Made by a program: the position numbers and the translations under genes
Assembly: GCA_963932465.1 (NCBI GenBank)
Contig: OZ010790.1
Coordinates: 96,440,363 to 96,504,362, forward strand
DNA length: 64,000 nucleotides
Reading direction: 5' to 3'
Origin: Maratus speciosus
Taxonomy: Eukaryota; Arthropoda; Arachnida; Araneae; Salticidae
The notes under the pieces: model-generated
What the model was told of the DNA's origin: nothing
Databases searched by the model: none
The model's input: the letters and a program-made list of their open reading frames with translations, nothing else
Shown here: piece by piece, positions 34,981-46,889 of the stretch
How positions within the stretch are numbered: the first letter of the stretch is position 1
Layout of the letters: each line of letters begins with the position of its first letter

Positions 34981-35243
34981 TATGAGAGGCTCACAACCAC
35001 AATAGACCGAATGCATTTTGAAAAATAATAAGATAGTCCAATAGAAGATGCATAAAATCTATTTTATCTACTCCCACAGTGAACCAAGACCTGTTTTCAC
35101 ATACTTTCTCATATATGGCATCCGTTTACGGACTTGGTTAACTGTGGGAGTGAATAAACCAGTCTTTATGCTCCTTCTAAATGAACTATCTCATTTTTTT
35201 TTTCAAAATGGACTTGGTCTACTATGGTTGTGAGCCCCTCATA
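34981..35243. mobile_element. Palindromic TA-flanked MITE, 263 bp
   Basis: The left end TATGAGAGGCTCACAACCA is mirrored on the right with TATGAGGGGCTCACAACCA; the arms also share 'gtctactatgg/caatagacc', 'ttttgaaaaa' and the central 'ctcccacagt'. TA flanks both ends. It abuts the 32443-34980 element. Confidence 0.75.
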
Positions 35244-35359
35244 TATGGTATAGAGGTGGATTTTCGCCGGCATGTCATAAGACCCCCCGGAGCACTCTAT
35301 AAATTTTCCTTTCAAGTTTCCTTTCAAACTTTTTATTCTTACTCCATTTATATATTATA
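35244..35359. other. Short AT-rich spacer
   Basis: Nothing recognised between the palindromic MITE and the Helitron terminus. Confidence 0.5.
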
Positions 35360-38300
35360 CTAGCAAACCCCGCGGCTTTGCTCGCGTAATAGTTGAAATA
35401 TGCCAAGTCATATTCGCATGACTATTTTTTATTAGAAGAACACTTTTGGAATAATTCCAAAATTACAAATTAAGCTACAGTTTGACTAAACTTCTTTATA
35501 AAAGTGCAATTGACTGAAATGAGATTTTAATTAATAAGAAGAACTAAAACTAATTCGAAATAAATGATAATTTAAAAAGTGCTTTGAGACTTTTATGCTC
35601 ATTTCATACGCTCATTTCGGTATTCATTTGAAATTTTGAATTTTTTAGAAACCACCTTAACACATTTACATCTTAAAATTAACCATCATATCACATTCCA
35701 AGCTTCTTGTCTTCCACCTCTTGGGTGTTAGTGGCACCAACATAAAATGCCGAAACAGAGTTGAAATACAATGTCTCGAAAAATGTTGAAACAGAGACTG
35801 TCACCATTAATTTGCTAACATTAACCTTGAAATCGGTTGGTATTTCCTAAAGTTCTATAGAAAACTTCATTTAGATGTTTTTAAATGCTTTCTTGTTGTT
35901 CCTGTCAACCAAGCGGTAGTGACACCGGCATAAAATAAAGCCCGTATAGGATCAGGGACTATCACTCTTGATTCGTAACCAATAACTTCTGTAATCGGTT
36001 TATTATTTCCTGTGATTCCATAGAAATCGTACTTTAGGACTCTTTTAGAATATTTTTCGCTCCTTCCCTTCGCTTCACCCATTTTTTTATTTCGAATTTA
36101 TTTTCGACTGTTCTAAGAGGACATTCATATTTTATAAGTAACTACCGTGCTATATTTAAAGTTTCTAGCCTCTTCAGTAGCGCAGAAATCGCAATTTAGA
36201 AAGTTTTTTGCTCCTGCAACCTTCTAGGTGTTGTGGCACCGACATAAAGTATAGCTTACGTAAGAGCAGGTTCTATCACCATCAATTTGCAACCATTATG
36301 TTTGAAATCGGTTTCGTATTTCATATGATTGCATAAAAATAGTAATTTAAAACGCTTATCGCTCACGTCATCCTTTCAAATTTGGAATTTTCTTTTGACA
36401 ATACCTAGAAAGCATTTGCATCTTTGAAGTAATTACCATTCCAAATTTAAAATGTTAAACCCCCTCTTTAACACAAAAAACGCAATTTAGAACATTTTTT
36501 TTCTCCTGTAACCCCCAGGTGGTAGTGACAACAACGTAAAATATAGGCTATGTTGTAGCGGGGACTATCACCATCAATTTGAAACCATTACTTCTGAAAT
36601 CGGTTTATATTTCCTGAGATTGCATAGAAATCGCTATTTAGAACCTCTTTAGAACGCTTTTCGTTTATTCACATCCCATTTAAATTTCAAATTTTTAAGG
36701 AATTCTTCTAAGAGAGCATTTACATCTCAAAAGTAATTACCATGACTAATTTCAAGTTCCTAGCCCCTTCAGTATCACAAAAATCACAATTTAGAACGTT
36801 TTTTTAAAATGCAACCGCAAGGTGGTAGTGACGTCGACATGAAGTAGATCCTATTTTGGAGCAAAGGCTGTCATCATCAATTTCCAACTATTACTTTTGA
36901 AATCGGTTGGGTACTTTCTGAGATTGCGTAGAAATCGCCATTTAGAACGTTTTTTAGAACTCTTTTCGCGCATTTTCAGGCCTTTTAAATTTCGAATTTT
37001 TTAAGAAATGTTCTTAGAGATCATGTATATCTTATAAGTTACTACCATTCCAAATTTCATGTTTATAGACCCTTCAGTAACACAAAAATCGCAATTTCGA
37101 ACGTTTATTTGCTTCTGGACCCCTTTGGGGGATAGTGGCACCGGCATAAAATGTAGCCTATGTTGGAGCAAGGGTTGTTACCATTATTTATGAAATTGGT
37201 TTGGTACATCTTGAGATTGCGTAAAAATCGCCATTTAGAAAGTTTTTTAGAACGCTTATTGGGCATTTTCACCCTTTTTAAATTTCGAATTTTTAAGAAA
37301 TGTTCTTAGAGATCATTTTTATCTAATAAGTAACTACCATGCCAAATTTCATGTATCTGCACCCTTCAGTAACACAAAAATCACAATTTCGAACGTTTTT
37401 TTGCTCCTTCACCCCTTTTAAGGGTACTGGCACAGACATAAAATGTAGCCTATGTTGGAGCAAGGGTTATCACCATCATTTTGACACCATTATTTTTTAA
37501 ATCGGTTTGCTACTTCTTGAGATTGCGTACAAATCGCCATTTAGAACGTTTTTTAGAACGCCATTTTGCGCATTTTCACCACTTTTAAATTTCGAATTTT
37601 TTAAGAAATGTTCTTAGAGATCATTTATATCTAATAACAACTACCATGCCAAATTCCATGTATCTGGGCACTTTAGTAACACAAAAATCGCAATTTCGAA
37701 CGTTTTTTGCTCCTGCACCCCCTTTAGTGGCAGTGGCGCCGACGTAAAATGTAGCCTATGTTGGAGCAAGGGTTGTCACCATCATTTTGACACCATTATT
37801 TTTTAAATCAGTTTGGTACTTCCTGAAATTGCGTAAAAATTGCCATTTAGAACGTTTTTTAGAACGTTTTTCGCTCATTTTCACCACTTTTTAATTTCGA
37901 TTTTTTAAAGAAATTTCCTTAGAGATCATTAGTCTATACTTCTATTATAAAGAGGAAAAAATTGTTTATTTGTAGGAGGTAAGCTCTGGAACTACCGAAC
38001 CGATTCCAAAAGTAATGGTATCAAAATGATGGTGTTAGTCCAACTTAGAACATAGGCTATATCTTATGTCGGTGTCACTACCCCAAAGGGGGTGCAGGAG
38101 CAAAAAACGTTCTAAAAATGCGATTTTAGCGTTACTGAAGGGCCTAGAAATATGAAATTTTGAATATTAGTGACTTATAAGACATAAATGATGTCTAAGA
38201 ACAGTTCTTAAACATTTCGAAATTTAAAAGGGGTAAAAATGCACAAAAAGCGTTCTAAAAAACGTTCTAAATGGTAGTTTCTACACAATCTCAGGAAATA

Positions 38301-41300
38301 CCAAACCGATTTAAAAATAATTGGTGTCATAATGATAGTGACAACGCTTGCTCCAAGATAGGCGATGTTTTATGTCGGTATCACTATCCCAAAGGGGGTG
38401 CAGGAGCAAAAAACTTTCTAAAAATGCGATTTTAGCGTTACTGAAGGGCCTAAAAATATGAAATTTTGAATATTAGTTACTTATAAGATATAAATGATGT
38501 CTAAGAACAGTTCATAAACAATTCGAAATTTAAAAGGGATGAAAATGCACAAAAAGCGTTCTAGAAAACATTCTAAATGGTAGTTTCTACACAATCTCAG
38601 GAAATACCAAACCGAATTAAAAAATATTGGTGTCAAAATGATGATGACAACGCTTGCTCCAAGATAGGCTATGTTTTATGTCGGTGTCACTACCCCAAAC
38701 GGGGTGCAGGAGCAAAAAACGTTCTAAAAATGCGATTTATGTGTTACTGAAGGGCCTAGAAATATGAAATGTGAAATATTAGCTACTTATTAGATATAAA
38801 GGATTTCTAAGAACAGTTCTTAAACAATTCGAAATTTGAAAGGGGTGAAAATGCGCGAAAATCGTTCTAAAAACGTTCTAAATGGTGGTTTTTACACCAT
38901 CTCAGGAAATACCAAACCGATTTAAAAAATAATGGTGTCAAAATCAGCGTGTCAAAATGACGGGGACAACCCTTGCTCCAACATAGGCTATGTTTTATGT
39001 CGGTGCCACTACCCGAAAGGGGGTGCAGGAGCAAAAAACGTTAAAATGCGATTTTTGCGTTACCGAAGGGCCTAGAAATATGAAATTTGAAATATTAGCT
39101 ACTTATTAGATATAAAGGATTTTTAAGAACAGTTCTTAAAGAATTCGAAATTTAAAAGGGGTGAAAATGCGCGAAAAGCGTTCTAAAAAACGTTCTAATG
39201 GTGGTTTCTACACAATCTCAGGAAATACCAAACCGATCTAAAAAATAATGGCGTCAAAATGATGTTGATAACCCTTTCTCGACCATAGGCGATGTTTTAT
39301 ATAGGTGCCACTACCCCAAAGGGGATGCAGGAGAAAAACGTTCTAAATTGCGGCTTTTGCGTTACGGAAGGGCCTAGAATCGTGAAATTTGGAATGGTAG
39401 TCAGTTATAAGATATCAATGATCTCTAAGGACATTTCCTAAAAAAATCGAAATTTAAAAGGGGGGTCAAAATGCGCAAAAAAGCGTTGTAAAAAACTTTC
39501 TAAAATGCGATTTCTATGCAATCTCAAAAAGTACTGAACCGATTTCAAATATAATGGTGTAAAAATGATGGTGACAGATCTTGCTGCAAGATAGGCTATA
39601 TTTTATATCTGTTTCCACTACCCCAGAGAAGATGCAGGAGCAAAGTGCGCGAAAAGCGTTCTAAAAACGTTCTAAATGCCGATTTGTCGGCAATATCTCA
39701 GGAAGAATTAATCTGATTTCAAACGTAATGGTAGGAAATTGATGCTGACAGCCTCTGCTGTAACATAGACGCTATTTTATGTCGGTATCACTATCACCAA
39801 GACGTTGCAGGAGCAAAAAAGCGTTCTAAATTTCGATTTTTGTGATCAATAGGGGCTAGCAATTTAAAATTAGGCAAGGTACATATTTATTAGATATAAA
39901 TGATCTTTAAGAACAGTTTTGAAAAAATTGGAAATTTAAAAAGGGGTTAAAATGCGCGAAAAGCGTTCTAAAAACGTTCTAAATTGCGATTTCTACTCAA
40001 TCTAAGGAAATACCAAAGCTATTTCAAAAGTAATGGTTACAAATCAATGGTGACAGTCCCTGCTATAACATAGGTTATATTTTATGTTGCTGTCACTACC
40101 ATCTGAGGGTTGCAAAAGCAAAATATGTTCTAATTTGCGTTTTTTGCACAACTGAGGGGTCTAACACTTTGAAGTATGGCATGGTATTTACTTACAAGAT
40201 GCAACTGTTTTCTAAGACCAGTCGAAAGAAAATTCCAAATTTAAAAAAATGAAGTGAGTGAAAAGCGTTATAAATTACAATTTTTAAGCAAACTTAAGAA
40301 TTACCAAACCGACAAAAAAAATAATGATAACAAATTTTGGTGATAGAACCTGCTCAAACATAAGCTATATTTTATGTCTGTTCCACTACCACCAGAGGGT
40401 TGCAGGAGCTAAAAACTTTCTAAATTGAGATTTCTCTGATACTGAAAAGGCTAGAAACTTTAAATATGACATGGTATTTACTTGTAAAATATAAATGCCC
40501 TCGAAGGAATATCGAAAATAAATTCGAATTAAAAAGGGGTGAAGCGAAGTGGAGGTGCAAAAAGTATTCTAAAAATTTCTAAATTACGATTCTATGCAAT
40601 TTCAGGGAATATAAACCGGTTATAAAAGTAATAGTTGCGAATCAATGGTAACTGTCTCATATCCTACACAGGCTATATTTTATGCCAGTGATTCTACCAC
40701 CTGGGGTTCACAGGAACAACAAACGTTCTAAAAAAGGGCTTTAAAAGCTTTTTAAATTACGTTTCTGTGGAATATTTTGAAACAACAAACCGATTTCAAA
40801 ATTAATGTTGCCAAATTAATGGTGACAGTTCCTGTTTCAACATATCCCTTTATGTTGGGAGAGGTGATGGGACTTGAAATTTGTCATGATGGTTAATTTT
40901 AAGATGTAAGAAGATGGTTTCTAAAAAATTCAAAACTTCAAATGAATACTGAAATGAGCGTATTAATTGAGCATAAAAGTTTCAAAATATTTTCTAAATT
41001 ATCATTTATTTAGTTTTATTTCATTTTATTAATTTAAGTCTCTTTTCTGCCATTGCAGTGTAATAATGATGTTTAATCAAACTGTGTTTTAAATAGTAAT
41101 TTTTGAATTATTCCTAAAAGTAATAAGTACCTTTTAATAGAAAAAACTTTTAATAAAATAAAATATTACCTTTTAATAAAATAAAAATTTAGTTAGTACC
41201 TTTTAATAAAAATTACACATATAAATATCACTTGGCATATTTCAAATATTACGCGAGCAAAGCCGTGAGCCGTGGGGTTTGCTAGTATCTTATAAGTAAC

Positions 41301-41555
41301 TACCATTCAAAATTTCATGTTTCTATGCCTTTCTGTGACACAAAAATCGCATTTTTAGAACGTTTTTTTCTCTTGCACCCCCTTTTGGCCAGTGGCACGG
41401 ACATAAGATATAGCCTATGTTCTAAGTTGGACTAACAGTATCATTTTGATACCATTACTTTTGGAATCGGTTAGGTAGTTCCAGAGCTTACCTCCTACAA
41501 ATAAACAATTTTTACCTCTTTATAATATTAGTATAGAAGTATAGATTAGTATAGA
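35360..41555 (-). mobile_element. Non-autonomous Helitron H1, outer copy (interrupted)
   Basis: Read on the minus strand it starts A|TCTATACTAATCTATAC at 41555 and ends GGTTTGCTAG|T at 35360: the canonical Helitron 5'-TC, 3'-CTAG and insertion between A and T. Just before the end, CGCGAGCAAAGCCGCG can form a hairpin. After the 5' end comes the conserved 'tttgtaggaggtaagctc' block. The interior is made of units of roughly 300 bp. Without the nested copy (37933-41285) it is about 2.84 kb. No Rep or helicase coding is present. Confidence 0.8.
37933..41285 (+). mobile_element. Non-autonomous Helitron H1, inner nested copy, 3.35 kb
   Basis: Starts TCTATACTTCTATTATAAAG and ends GGGGTTTGCTAG|T, in the orientation opposite to its host. 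The host sequence resumes exactly: 'gatcattag' before and 'tatcttataag' after give the uninterrupted 'gatcattagtatcttataag' seen at about 50816-50836. The interior holds about nine tandem units of roughly 305 bp, each with 'gcaggagcaaaaaacgttc', 'gaaatttgaaatatta' and 'ctcaggaaataccaaaccg' words. The terminal 3' sequence has an extra 'GAGCCGTG' duplication in the hairpin compared with its relatives. No protein is encoded. Confidence 0.8.
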
Positions 41556-42367
41556 TTATGCGTCTCCCTTTTAAATAAACAATGATTTTGATACGTATTC
41601 TTTATTGATACATTAGAAAAATCTCCATTAAAATTACCGCCCAAAACGACTCATTAGACACATTACGTTTAACGCATAACGGAACGAGAATTTTCGTTTT
41701 TGTTCAAAAAACATCATAGACTAAGTTCGTAGCATCTACCATACAGAAAAGTAATGCATTTATATCATGTTGTGCATGTTTTTTAAAGATTTGTAAGATA
41801 TAAGTCTTGTAATCTTAAAAAAAAAAATGACGGATTTACACGTTTTTAGACACTGGAGATTCCAAAAACATATTTTTAGAAGAAAAAAATTGCAGTCCGT
41901 CTGAGTGTGTGTGTGTCTCTGTGTCTGTAAACGCTCAATCTCCCGAACAAATTGAGATAGAGACTTGAAATTTGGTGTGTACTTAGGAAGTAATAATGAG
42001 AAGAAGCCTATTGAATATCAGTAGCCTCGATTATCCGGAACTATTTTCGGACTCTCAAAATATTCGTTCTGATAAAAGGTATAAAAAATTTTCAAAATTG
42101 TTTATTTGAAGGAGTGAATATAAAAGACAATAAAAAGAAAAAACATAAATTTTGCATAAAGAATGAAGTCAATCGGATAATTTGTTGCCGAGATATTTGT
42201 AATCATATTTTTCACTCTTCGATTTTTCATGACCCTGTATTTCATTCAAATTTCAATTCAAAGATATATTTTAATTGGAAATGAGACGCTTAATCCGACG
42301 CAGTAAACTGTTAATTAATATGATTATAATTTTTCGAGTTAGAAGGATGTTTCTTTTACGCAATTCT
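41556..42367. other. Unassigned stretch
   Basis: Includes 'gtgtgtgtgtgtctctgtgtctg' simple sequence near 41905-41930 and a 'gattatccgg' text near 42033 that recalls pogo-type ends, but no pairing terminus is found. No gene. Confidence 0.4.
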
Positions 42368-42680
42368 GTACTATTCGATTATCCCGCCGACCAAAAAACT
42401 ATCGCCAAAGTATAAGATTAAATGCCAATAATGGCTTATCGTAAATGTCAAGCATTTAGTGCATCTCCATATGGGGATGCATATGCGGGTATCCCCATAG
42501 GCCGGTATATGCAATATGGGGATAACTCCATATTGCCCTCATATGGGGTTACCATAGGAGGGATTCTGTTCTATCGCCAAATGCCGCCAAGTTTGTCGCC
42601 AACTTGGCAATATAACGCCAAATTTGACGACCAAAGTGAGTCGCCAAAAGTGACGCCAAATTGGCGTTATCTCTAATATT
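42368..42680 (+). mobile_element. GTACTACT family member with a CCATATGGGG cluster
   Basis: Begins GTACTATTCGATTATCCCGC followed by 'cgaccaaaaaactatcgccaaa' (split here at the conserved GTCGRCC block), the same order as 9101 and 18997. After 'gcttatcgtaaatg' it departs into a block with five or more CATATGGGG/CCCCATA motifs (42466-42560), then several TCGCCAA/CGCCAAATT motifs. The right terminus is not identified. Confidence 0.5.
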
Positions 42681-43501
42681 TCGCCGAATTCCAATAGACT
42701 TCATTGTAAACCAATAGTGTTTATTTGCTTATAGAAAATCAACAAATTGAGATATTTTAATGCAACAAAAGATAATATTAGCTTTAGGGATGATATTAAT
42801 TATATTTAAGGGGGTTCAAGTAAATTAAATTATGAATAAAAGTACCATGATACAATGCTTAGCATGTATCACATCTTTTTATTTCCATATTTTAAAGTAT
42901 GTATAACCATGATGGGTAAGTATTACGATGGCAACAACGACTATTTTTATATTAAATCCGTATATTGTAAGCCATTTACTGATGCAAAATCTTGAGAAAT
43001 CTATCTGGCAAACTAATTTTCGAAAACAAAAACGTGCTGACGGTAATGCGTTAAAAACGAATCTTAGCATTTCGTAATTATAAGATAATAACAATTTTAT
43101 AAAATATATGATTTTAATGAAAAGTAGTATTGAATGGTTGGCAAATATATATATATATATATATATATAACCATTATATAATTACAAATTATCATCTATT
43201 TCCAATTACTAAAATTAAGTTAATAAATTTAGCTAATATTCATAACTCTGACATTATACAAAATAAAGATGGAACCTTTAACTAGTAATACAGAATCAAG
43301 CACAATACCACTAATTCACTTGCACATTGCGGACGATTAATCCATATAAAACCTATGAAAACCACCAAATTTTGATAAAATATCCAATTAAAGACAAAAG
43401 TTGCAAATACCCAGCGAAATAATTTTGAACCATTAAAAGACGTATCCTAAACAGACAATGGATCAAATGGGTGTATGTAGCCGTAAACTATATATATATC
43501 T
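42681..43501. other. AT-rich stretch with (AT)n, no gene
   Basis: An (AT)n tract lies at about 43147-43169. The minus-strand frame 42879-43094 has no recognisable domain. Confidence 0.45.
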
Positions 43502-43534
43502 TACGAATTGAATATTTCCAACTGAGCGAAAAAA

Positions 43535-43606
43535 TGCCCAGGCTGGGAATCGAACCCAGATCCTTGGCTTACAAGGCCAATGCTTTTCCATTTAAGCTAA
43601 CTGGGC
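43535..43606 (-). tRNA. tRNA-Thr(UGU), array unit 1
   Basis: 72 nt cloverleaf on the minus strand: acceptor GCCCAGT with CCTGGGC (one mismatch at the inner pair), D stem GCTT/AAGC, anticodon stem TTGGC/GCCAA with loop CTTGTAA (anticodon UGU, threonine), T stem CTGGG/CCCAG with loop TTCGATT. Box B GGTTCGATTCC is perfect; box A TAGCTTAAATGG differs at one consensus position. A T6 terminator follows directly. No intron. Whether it is charged and used is unknown; the dispersed nature of the family leaves a SINE-like head as an alternative. Confidence 0.75.
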
Positions 43607-43814
43607 CGACAACCAGCCAGCATATTTCGCTCAGACAACCTTATTGGTAGGAACATCTGGTCTGTCATGTAGACAGCTCAACAGAATAAACCGCAGGTTA
43701 AGGACCTCCATATAAACGATGGATACGTAACGTAGATGAACTATTATTTTAACACAATCAAACAGACTGGTAAAGTTATCATACGAATTGAATATTTCCA
43801 ACTGAGCGAAAAAA

Positions 43815-43886
43815 TGCCCAGGCTGGGAATCGAACCCAGATCCTTGGCTTACAAGGCCAATGCTTTTCCATTTAAGCTAACTGGGC
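43815..43886 (-). tRNA. tRNA-Thr(UGU), array unit 2
   Basis: Identical by eye to unit 1, 280 bp away, same strand, with the same T6 terminator. Confidence 0.75.
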
Positions 43887-44094
43887 CGACAACCAGCCAG
43901 CATATTTCGCTCAGACAACCTTATTGGTAGGAACATCTGGTCTGTCATGTAGACAGCTCAACAGAATAAACCGCAGGTTAAGGACCTCCATATAAACGAT
44001 GGATACGTAACGTAGACGTACTATTATTTTAACACAATCAAACAGACTGGTAAAGTTATCATACGAATTGAATATTTCCAACTGAGCGAAAAAA

Positions 44095-44147
44095 TGCCCA
44101 GGCTGGGAATCGAACCCAGATCCTTGGCTTACAAGGCCAATGCTTTT
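44095..44147 (-). pseudogene. Truncated tRNA-Thr at the inversion point
   Basis: The minus-strand tRNA is complete from its 3' end through the anticodon arm and part of the D arm, then stops at 'tgctttt', where the plus-strand copy begins with its T arm ('cccagcctgggca'). It lacks the acceptor 5' strand, so it cannot form a tRNA. It marks the breakpoint of the head-to-head arrangement. Confidence 0.85.
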
Positions 44148-44368
44148 CCCAGCCTGGGCATTTTTTCGCTCAGTTGGAAATATTCAATTCGTATGATAAC
44201 TTTACCAGTCTGTTTGATTGTGTTAAAATAATAGTTCATCTACGTTACGTATCCATCGTTTATATGGAGGTCCTTAACCTGCGGTTTATTCTGTTGAGCT
44301 GTCTACATGACAGACCAGATGTTCCTACCAATAAGGTTGTCTGAGCGAAATATGCTGGCTGGTTGTCG

Positions 44369-44440
44369 GCCCAGTTAGCTTAAATGGAAAAGCATTGGCC
44401 TTGTAAGCCAAGGATCTGGGTTCGATTCCCAGCCTGGGCA
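44369..44440 (+). tRNA. tRNA-Thr(UGU), array unit 3
   Basis: Same 72 nt gene in plus orientation, with the anticodon TGT at 44402-44404 and T6 immediately after the discriminator A. Confidence 0.75.
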
Positions 44441-44648
44441 TTTTTTCGCTCAGTTGGAAATATTCAATTCGTATGATAACTTTACCAGTCTGTTTGTTTG
44501 TGTTAAAATAATAGTTCATCTACGTTACGTATCCATCGTTTATATGGAGGTCCTTAACCTGCGGTTTATTCTGTTGAGCTGTCTACATGACAGACCAGAT
44601 GTTCCTACCAATAAGGTTGTCTGAGCGAAATATGCTGGCTGGTTGTCG

Positions 44649-44720
44649 GCCCAGTTAGCTTAAATGGAAAAGCATTGGCCTTGTAAGCCAAGGATCTGGG
44701 TTCGATTCCCAGCCTGGGCA
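44649..44720 (+). tRNA. tRNA-Thr(UGU), array unit 4
   Basis: Identical by eye to unit 3, 280 bp downstream, with the same terminator. Confidence 0.75.
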
Positions 44721-44928
44721 TTTTTTCGCTCAGTTGGAAATATTCAATTCGTATGATAACTTTACCAGTCTGTTTGATTGTGTTAAAATAATAGTTCATC
44801 TACGTTACGTATCCATCGTTTATATGGAGGTCCTTAACCTGCGGTTTATTCTGTTGAGCTGTCTACATGACAGACCAGATGTTCCTACCAATAAGGTTGT
44901 CTGAGCGAAATATGCTGGCTGGTTGTCG

Positions 44929-45000
44929 GCCCAGTTAGCTTAAATGGAAAAGCATTGGCCTTGTAAGCCAAGGATCTGGGTTCGATTCCCAGCCTGGGCA
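44929..45000 (+). tRNA. tRNA-Thr(UGU), array unit 5
   Basis: Identical by eye to unit 4, 280 bp downstream, with the same terminator. Confidence 0.75.
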
Positions 45001-45208
45001 TTTTTTCGCTCAGTTGGAAATATTCAATTCGTATGATAACTTTACCAGTCTGTTTGATTGTGTTAAAATAATAGTTCATCTACGTTACGTATCCATCGTT
45101 TATATGGAGGTCCTTAACCTGCGGTTTATTCTGTTGAGCTGTCTACATGACAGACCAGATGTTCCTACCAATAAGGTTGTCTGAGCGAAATATGCTGGCT
45201 GGTTGTCG

Positions 45209-45280
45209 GCCCAGTTAGCTTAAATGGAAAAGCATTGGCCTTGTAAGCCAAGGATCTGGGTTCGATTCCCAGCCTGGGCA
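45209..45280 (+). tRNA. tRNA-Thr(UGU), array unit 6
   Basis: Last intact copy. About 80 bp further the unit stops in (TA)n. Confidence 0.75.
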
Positions 45281-45361
45281 TTTTTTCGCTCAGTTGGAAA
45301 TATTCAATTCGTATGATAACTTTACCAGTCTGTTTGATTGTGTTAAAATAATAGTTCATCT

Positions 45362-45774
45362 ATATATATATCTATTATTCATTAATTTAACAAAGCTGGC
45401 CTAACACAAAGTAATACATTTTATTTTTCGCAGCTTTGTGTGTGTGTGTGTGTGGGAAGGGGGGGTGGTATTAAGATAGAATCAGCTTTAAAATGTCAAT
45501 ATTTGCGAACCATCGCATAAATTGTTGTTACAAAGTGAAAATGATGATCAAGGAAAATAACACAGCAAATCTTGTAGCGTTAAAAATTTTCATTTATAAA
45601 TTTGTTAAAATTGTCATTGCTTCCAGGAGATCAAATCTTTATACACTGAAAAACAATTGGAAATTCCCAGATGGAAGATATTTTACTGTGAAATACTGCA
45701 GTAATTTTACTGGGAATGCCACTTTTACGAGATAGATAGTTAAATTTCGTAAATTTCATCTTATTAAATCATCA
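45362..45774. other. Unassigned stretch with a (TG)n tract
   Basis: A (TG)n run at about 45436-45453 is followed by a G-run. At about 45640-45730 there is an 'ACTGAAAAACAATTGG'/'TTTACTGGGAATG' text like a decayed CACTGTAAA-type element. No gene. Confidence 0.4.
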
Positions 45775-46141
45775 TCTTTAAATACAAAGTTTATTACGAT
45801 TATATAAACTAAATTCAGTAATACGGAAATAATATGACTCCATCTTAAATGGGACGTAATCATCATGGCAACCTAGAATCATTACCTACCATGGGATATC
45901 TTTGAATTAATTACGTATGATGATAGGATTTAATAGATTGAAAAAAAAATTTATTGATATCTTTTTAAGTTTTGATTCAATTTTAATAAATTTTGAAATG
46001 TCTCGACTAAATTCTGCGATGATTATTTATATTAAATTTCAAACCATTCGGTCGGGTAGTTTATACGCTGTTATATGCGGACAGACGGATGAACCAGGCG
46101 ACTACTATGGGTGCTACTTATCTATAAGTACGAAAGCGCCT
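45775..46141 (-). mobile_element. Repeat Q copy 2, inverted
   Basis: Reverse complemented, it begins AGGCGCTTTCGTA and continues with 'aagtagcacc', a CCGTCTGTCCGC block, 'aaactacccgaccgaatgg' and the 'ccatgatggcaacctagaatcatt' segment (in two words) also found in copy 1. The far terminus is lost. Confidence 0.6.
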
Positions 46142-46889
46142 AAAAATTCATCGCAGAGTGGTGTGATGATTGTTTGACTCATCGTACTAGCAATGGTAGT
46201 GAACAATAAACGTAGTAACAAATAAATGTTTCATCAATGTACTCTTCAATAATATTTCTTTCTGGTATATATTCTATGATATATTTCATTTTCGTCTATG
46301 TACTTTTACCTCCATAAATTTTGTCTGCTTTAATATTTTTTATTGTAGGCTAGAATTTATGGCGTCATAAAACTAGAAATTTGTTGTGAAATATTTTACC
46401 ACAAATGACTTTCTAGCTTTTGAATTTAAATGAGCTGTATCGGATAACGCTGCGGGTATGTTAAAAAAAATATGCACTCCTTTCATTAGGATATACGAGA
46501 CAGATATAAGTTTGGTGAAACATGTCGGATAATACAAATGTAATACTTTTCATATAGGAACCATTTTTTCGCCAGGAAAAGAAATGTACAAAATTGAAAT
46601 TACACCGAGTGCAAAATTTTCTTTACAATGCTCGAAATCTAAAAACGAAAACTTTGCAGTTTTGGATTTCTCTTTTTTGAAACTTAGCAGTGTTTGATAT
46701 TATTTCTTGGTTACTTCTTTTAAAACGATCTTAGTTTAAATTTTAAACCAAAAATTGAAAAAATTAACCTATTAAAATGTTTTATTCAATGAAAATCAGA
46801 AAGCTTAAAAATGTAATTTGTAAAAATTTAACACTGATAGGTTAAAGAATTATATTATCTTAAAATAAAGTTTTTTAACACTTTCCAAC
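46142..46889. other. AT-rich stretch, no gene
   Basis: No recognisable feature. Confidence 0.4.

Larger units (their letters stand above)
43502..45361. repeat. Palindromic tandem array of 280 bp tRNA-Thr units
   Basis: A 280 bp unit (tRNA-Thr gene plus spacer) is repeated about 6.6 times. Units left of about 44109 point to the minus strand; units right of about 44148 point to the plus strand. The arms meet around a 39 bp remnant of a tRNA. Units are almost identical; I saw only scattered single-base differences (for example near 43737/44017 and at 44493). Both outer edges run into (TA)n. The shared spacer order with 11730-12425 shows this is a repeat family and not a unique cluster. Expansion must be recent, or maintained by conversion. 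Confidence 0.9.

Noticed and set aside
37933..41285. Possible CRISPR-like array because of regular repeats
   Set aside because: Units are about 305 bp with no short conserved repeat separated by unique spacers, and the array is bounded by Helitron ends in a eukaryotic sequence.
43736..45359. Five nearly identical 64-residue open frames in the tRNA array
   Set aside because: They are antisense readings of the tRNA-Thr gene and its spacer, repeated because the DNA unit is repeated. The sequence is explained by the tRNA cloverleaf.
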